From the NCBI GenBank assembly GCA_002352665.1, contig DEIV01000087.1, positions 1-17,614 on the forward strand: a stretch of DNA of 17,614 nucleotides, given 5' to 3'. Positions within the stretch are counted from its first letter, which is position 1. Each line of letters opens with the position of its first letter. This document shows positions 15,648 to 17,614 of this stretch, piece after piece. The stretch comes from Flavobacteriaceae bacterium UBA2765. Lineage in GTDB: Bacteria; Bacteroidota; Bacteroidia; Flavobacteriales; Flavobacteriaceae. The notes beneath the pieces are model-generated. The model saw only the letters and a program-made list of their open reading frames with translations, had not been told where the DNA came from and did no database searches. The translations under genes and the position numbers were made by a program.

Positions 15648-17009
15648 TTGTACGCTATTGTTGACATAGAAACTACAGGAGGGAAATACAATGAAGAAGG
15701 TATCACTGAAATTGCTATCCATAAATTTGACGGTCATCAAATTATAGACAGTTTTATCAGTTTAGTGAATCCCGAACGAGAAATTCAACCTTTTGTGGTA
15801 AATCTTACCGGGATAAACAGTAGTATGCTTAGAAATGCACCTAAATTCTACGAGGTAGCTAAGCGAATTATAGAAATTACTTCAGATTGTATTTTAGTGG
15901 CTCACAATGCAAAATTCGATTATCGTATTTTAAAAACTGAGTTCAAGCGTTTGGGCTATGAATTTGAACGTGAATCTTTGTGCACTGTTGAATTGAGCAA
16001 AAAATTAATTCCCGATTTAGATTCTTATAAATTAGGAAGGTTATGCCGAACATTGGGCATACCTGTAACCGATAGGCATAGAGCCAATGGTGATGCTATT
16101 GCAACGGTTAAACTTTTTCAAATTATTTTAGATAAAGACGTTCAAAAAAATATTGTAATCAACACCGTTAGAGCAGAACCAAAACTACAATTAGATCCAA
16201 AGCTGATCAATATTATTGAAAATCTACCAACAAAAACCGGTGTATATTATATGCATAAGGCTGATGGTGAAATTATATATATTGGTAAAAGTAAAAATAT
16301 AAAAAAACGTATCAATCAACATTTTACAAACGACAGCCCAAAATCAAAAAAAATTCAACTATTGGTTGCTACCGTAACTTATGAAATTACCGGGAGTGAA
16401 TTGGTGGCATTATTAAAGGAAAGTGAAGAAATTAAACGGAATAAGCCTATTTACAATAGAGCTCTCCGTAGAACTGTTTTTACACATGCCTTATATAGTT
16501 TTAAAGATGATCATGGGTATATTAATTTAAAAATTGATAAGGTAGATGGTAGAAAAAACCCGATAACTACTTTTGCAAATAGACAAAGTGCAAAGAGTAA
16601 TCTATTTAAAATTGTTGAACAACATAATTTATGTCAAAAATTAACGGGTTTATATACTACTAAAAAAAGTTGTTTTAATTACACTATTAAATCTTGTAAT
16701 GGTGCATGTATTCAAGAAGAAACTATTGAAGATTATAATAATCGTGTCACACAAGTTATTAGTAAACATAGTTTTGAAAACAAGCATATGGTTATTATTG
16801 ATAAAGGAAGAGAATATGATGAGCATAGTGCCATACTTATAGAAAATGGAATTTTTAAAGGTATTGGTTTTTTTAATTTAAATTATCAAATAAATAATAT
16901 TGAGGTATTACGGTCTTTGATTACTTCAATGGAAAGCAATAGAGATGTGATACATATTCTTAAAAGTTATTTGAGAAGAAATAAAGTAAAAAAGACCATT
17001 GAATTTTAA
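15648..17009 (+). CDS. DnaQ-like 3'-5' exonuclease fused to a GIY-YIG nuclease domain
   Basis: 453 residues. The N-terminal exonuclease (about 1-165) has all DEDDh residues: DIETTG (D6, E8), HNAKFD (D91) and HRANGD (H144, D149). The second domain (about 195-275) is a GIY-YIG endonuclease like the UvrC N-terminus: TGVYYMHKADGEIIYIG, KKRINQHF with an Arg, and an acidic E in KESEEIKRNKPIYN. A C-terminal region of about 180 residues resembles the downstream part of UvrC/Cho-like proteins but lacks the RNase H fold core I would need to call UvrC. Members of this fusion are annotated as DNA polymerase III epsilon-like and probably act in DNA repair. Initiation is at TTG directly after the upstream TAA. 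Cytoplasmic, although the neighbour is a lipoprotein. Confidence 0.87.
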   Translation: MYAIVDIETTGGKYNEEGITEIAIHKFDGHQIIDSFISLVNPEREIQPFVVNLTGINSSMLRNAPKFYEVAKRIIEITSDCILVAHNAKFDYRILKTEFKRLGYEFERESLCTVELSKKLIPDLDSYKLGRLCRTLGIPVTDRHRANGDAIATVKLFQIILDKDVQKNIVINTVRAEPKLQLDPKLINIIENLPTKTGVYYMHKADGEIIYIGKSKNIKKRINQHFTNDSPKSKKIQLLVATVTYEITGSELVALLKESEEIKRNKPIYNRALRRTVFTHALYSFKDDHGYINLKIDKVDGRKNPITTFANRQSAKSNLFKIVEQHNLCQKLTGLYTTKKSCFNYTIKSCNGACIQEETIEDYNNRVTQVISKHSFENKHMVIIDKGREYDEHSAILIENGIFKGIGFFNLNYQINNIEVLRSLITSMESNRDVIHILKSYLRRNKVKKTIEF

Positions 17010-17017
17010 TATTAAAA

Positions 17018-17614
17018 ATGAAAAACCTAATATTTATCTTATTCTTACTTATTTATTGTAATCTTTTTTCACAAAAAAAAAAGGTCTATAAATTTGGAAG
17101 CATTTCTCAATCGGAATATGAATTAAAACTATACGAAAAAGACACTACAGCAAATGCTGTTTTTCTATTTGAGTATGGTGCAACTAAATTCAAACAATCA
17201 AATAGTGAAGTTATAATAAGTACTAAATATTATGCTAAAGTTAAAATATTTAAAAAAGAGGGTTTTGAAAATGCGACAATAAAGATACCTATTTATAATA
17301 ATAGCAATGCGTCAGAAAAAGTTATAGACATAAAAGCAATTACTCATAATGGAATGATAAAAACTTCATTGTCTAAAAAAAATATTTTTACCGAAAAAAT
17401 TAATGAGCATTGGTCAGAAGTTAAATTTACAATGCCAAACTTAAAAGAAAATAGCATAATTGAATACGAGTATACTTTTGAGACTCCATTTAAATTTAAT
17501 TTTAAAGGATGGGAATTCCAGACCAATATACCTAAAATACATAGTGAATTCTATGCCTTAATTCCTGGTAATTTTGTTTACAACAGAAGGTTAAATGGTT
17601 TTCATAAATTATCA
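17018..17614 (+). CDS. DUF3857-domain protein (partial, N-terminal part)
   Basis: Open from the ATG at 17018 to the window end, 199 codons, no stop. It has a signal peptide (KNLIFILFLLIYCNLFSQ) followed by a run of ten A (17073-17082) coding for lysines. From about residue 50 it matches DUF3857: AKVKIFKKEGFENATIKIPI, then HWSEVKFTMPNLKENSIIEY with EYTFETPFKFNFKGWEFQ and IPKIHSEFYALIPGNFVYN. Complete members usually go on to a transglutaminase-like domain, which lies beyond the window. Envelope or secreted; function uncharacterised in general. It starts 8 nt after the nuclease stop, so it may be co-transcribed. Confidence 0.82.
   Translation, partial: MKNLIFILFLLIYCNLFSQKKKVYKFGSISQSEYELKLYEKDTTANAVFLFEYGATKFKQSNSEVIISTKYYAKVKIFKKEGFENATIKIPIYNNSNASEKVIDIKAITHNGMIKTSLSKKNIFTEKINEHWSEVKFTMPNLKENSIIEYEYTFETPFKFNFKGWEFQTNIPKIHSEFYALIPGNFVYNRRLNGFHKLS

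Noticed and set aside
1..17614. CRISPR array, tRNA/rRNA, insertion sequence or prophage
   Set aside because: No regularly spaced repeats, no cloverleaf or rRNA-like sequence and no transposase or phage genes were seen.

Overview
The window comes from an AT-rich member of the Bacteroidota, most likely a (marine) flavobacterium. The evidence is the gene content (fused CcsB/CcsA-type cytochrome c biogenesis protein, DUF2520 protein next to a KdsC-like phosphatase, 7TM-AraC regulator, TonB-dependent receptors with an N-terminal carboxypeptidase-regulatory domain), signal peptides ending in 'xAQ', almost no Shine-Dalgarno sequences, and promoters resembling the Bacteroidota -7 box TAnnTTTG. No tRNA, rRNA, insertion sequence, prophage or CRISPR array was seen.

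Layout. 1-1112 (minus, partial): N-terminal third of a ResB/CcsA-type protein. 1216-3978 (plus): a compact housekeeping run (DUF2520 oxidoreductase-like, KdsC-like HAD phosphatase, YihY/BrkB membrane protein, secreted thioredoxin-like protein) ending in a strong hairpin terminator whose loop holds the last stop codon. 4027-7183 (minus): a cobalamin-riboswitch-controlled pair, btuB (outer-membrane receptor) and a BtuG-like surface beta-propeller lipoprotein. 7380-11418 (plus): a 7TM-AraC regulator, a second TonB-dependent receptor and a TPR-like secreted protein. 11517-14512 (plus): ABC importer genes of the BtuF/BtuC/BtuD type. 14553-17614 (plus): an M28 peptidase lipoprotein, a DnaQ exonuclease/GIY-YIG nuclease fusion, and the start of a DUF3857 protein.

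How the genes work together. The central 10 kb reads as a vitamin B12 acquisition locus. BtuG-like captures the corrinoid outside the cell, BtuB moves it across the outer membrane, BtuF binds it in the periplasm, and BtuC/BtuD carry it across the inner membrane. The locus is split: only btuB-btuG lies behind the riboswitch. btuFCD is on the opposite strand and has its own candidate promoter, which carries two inverted repeats. Between the halves sits the AraC/receptor/TPR cassette, whose substrate is unknown. This split and its cassette are the most interesting feature of the window. The cassette may be an independent nutrient system, or an accessory that senses or imports a related ligand; the sequence alone does not decide.
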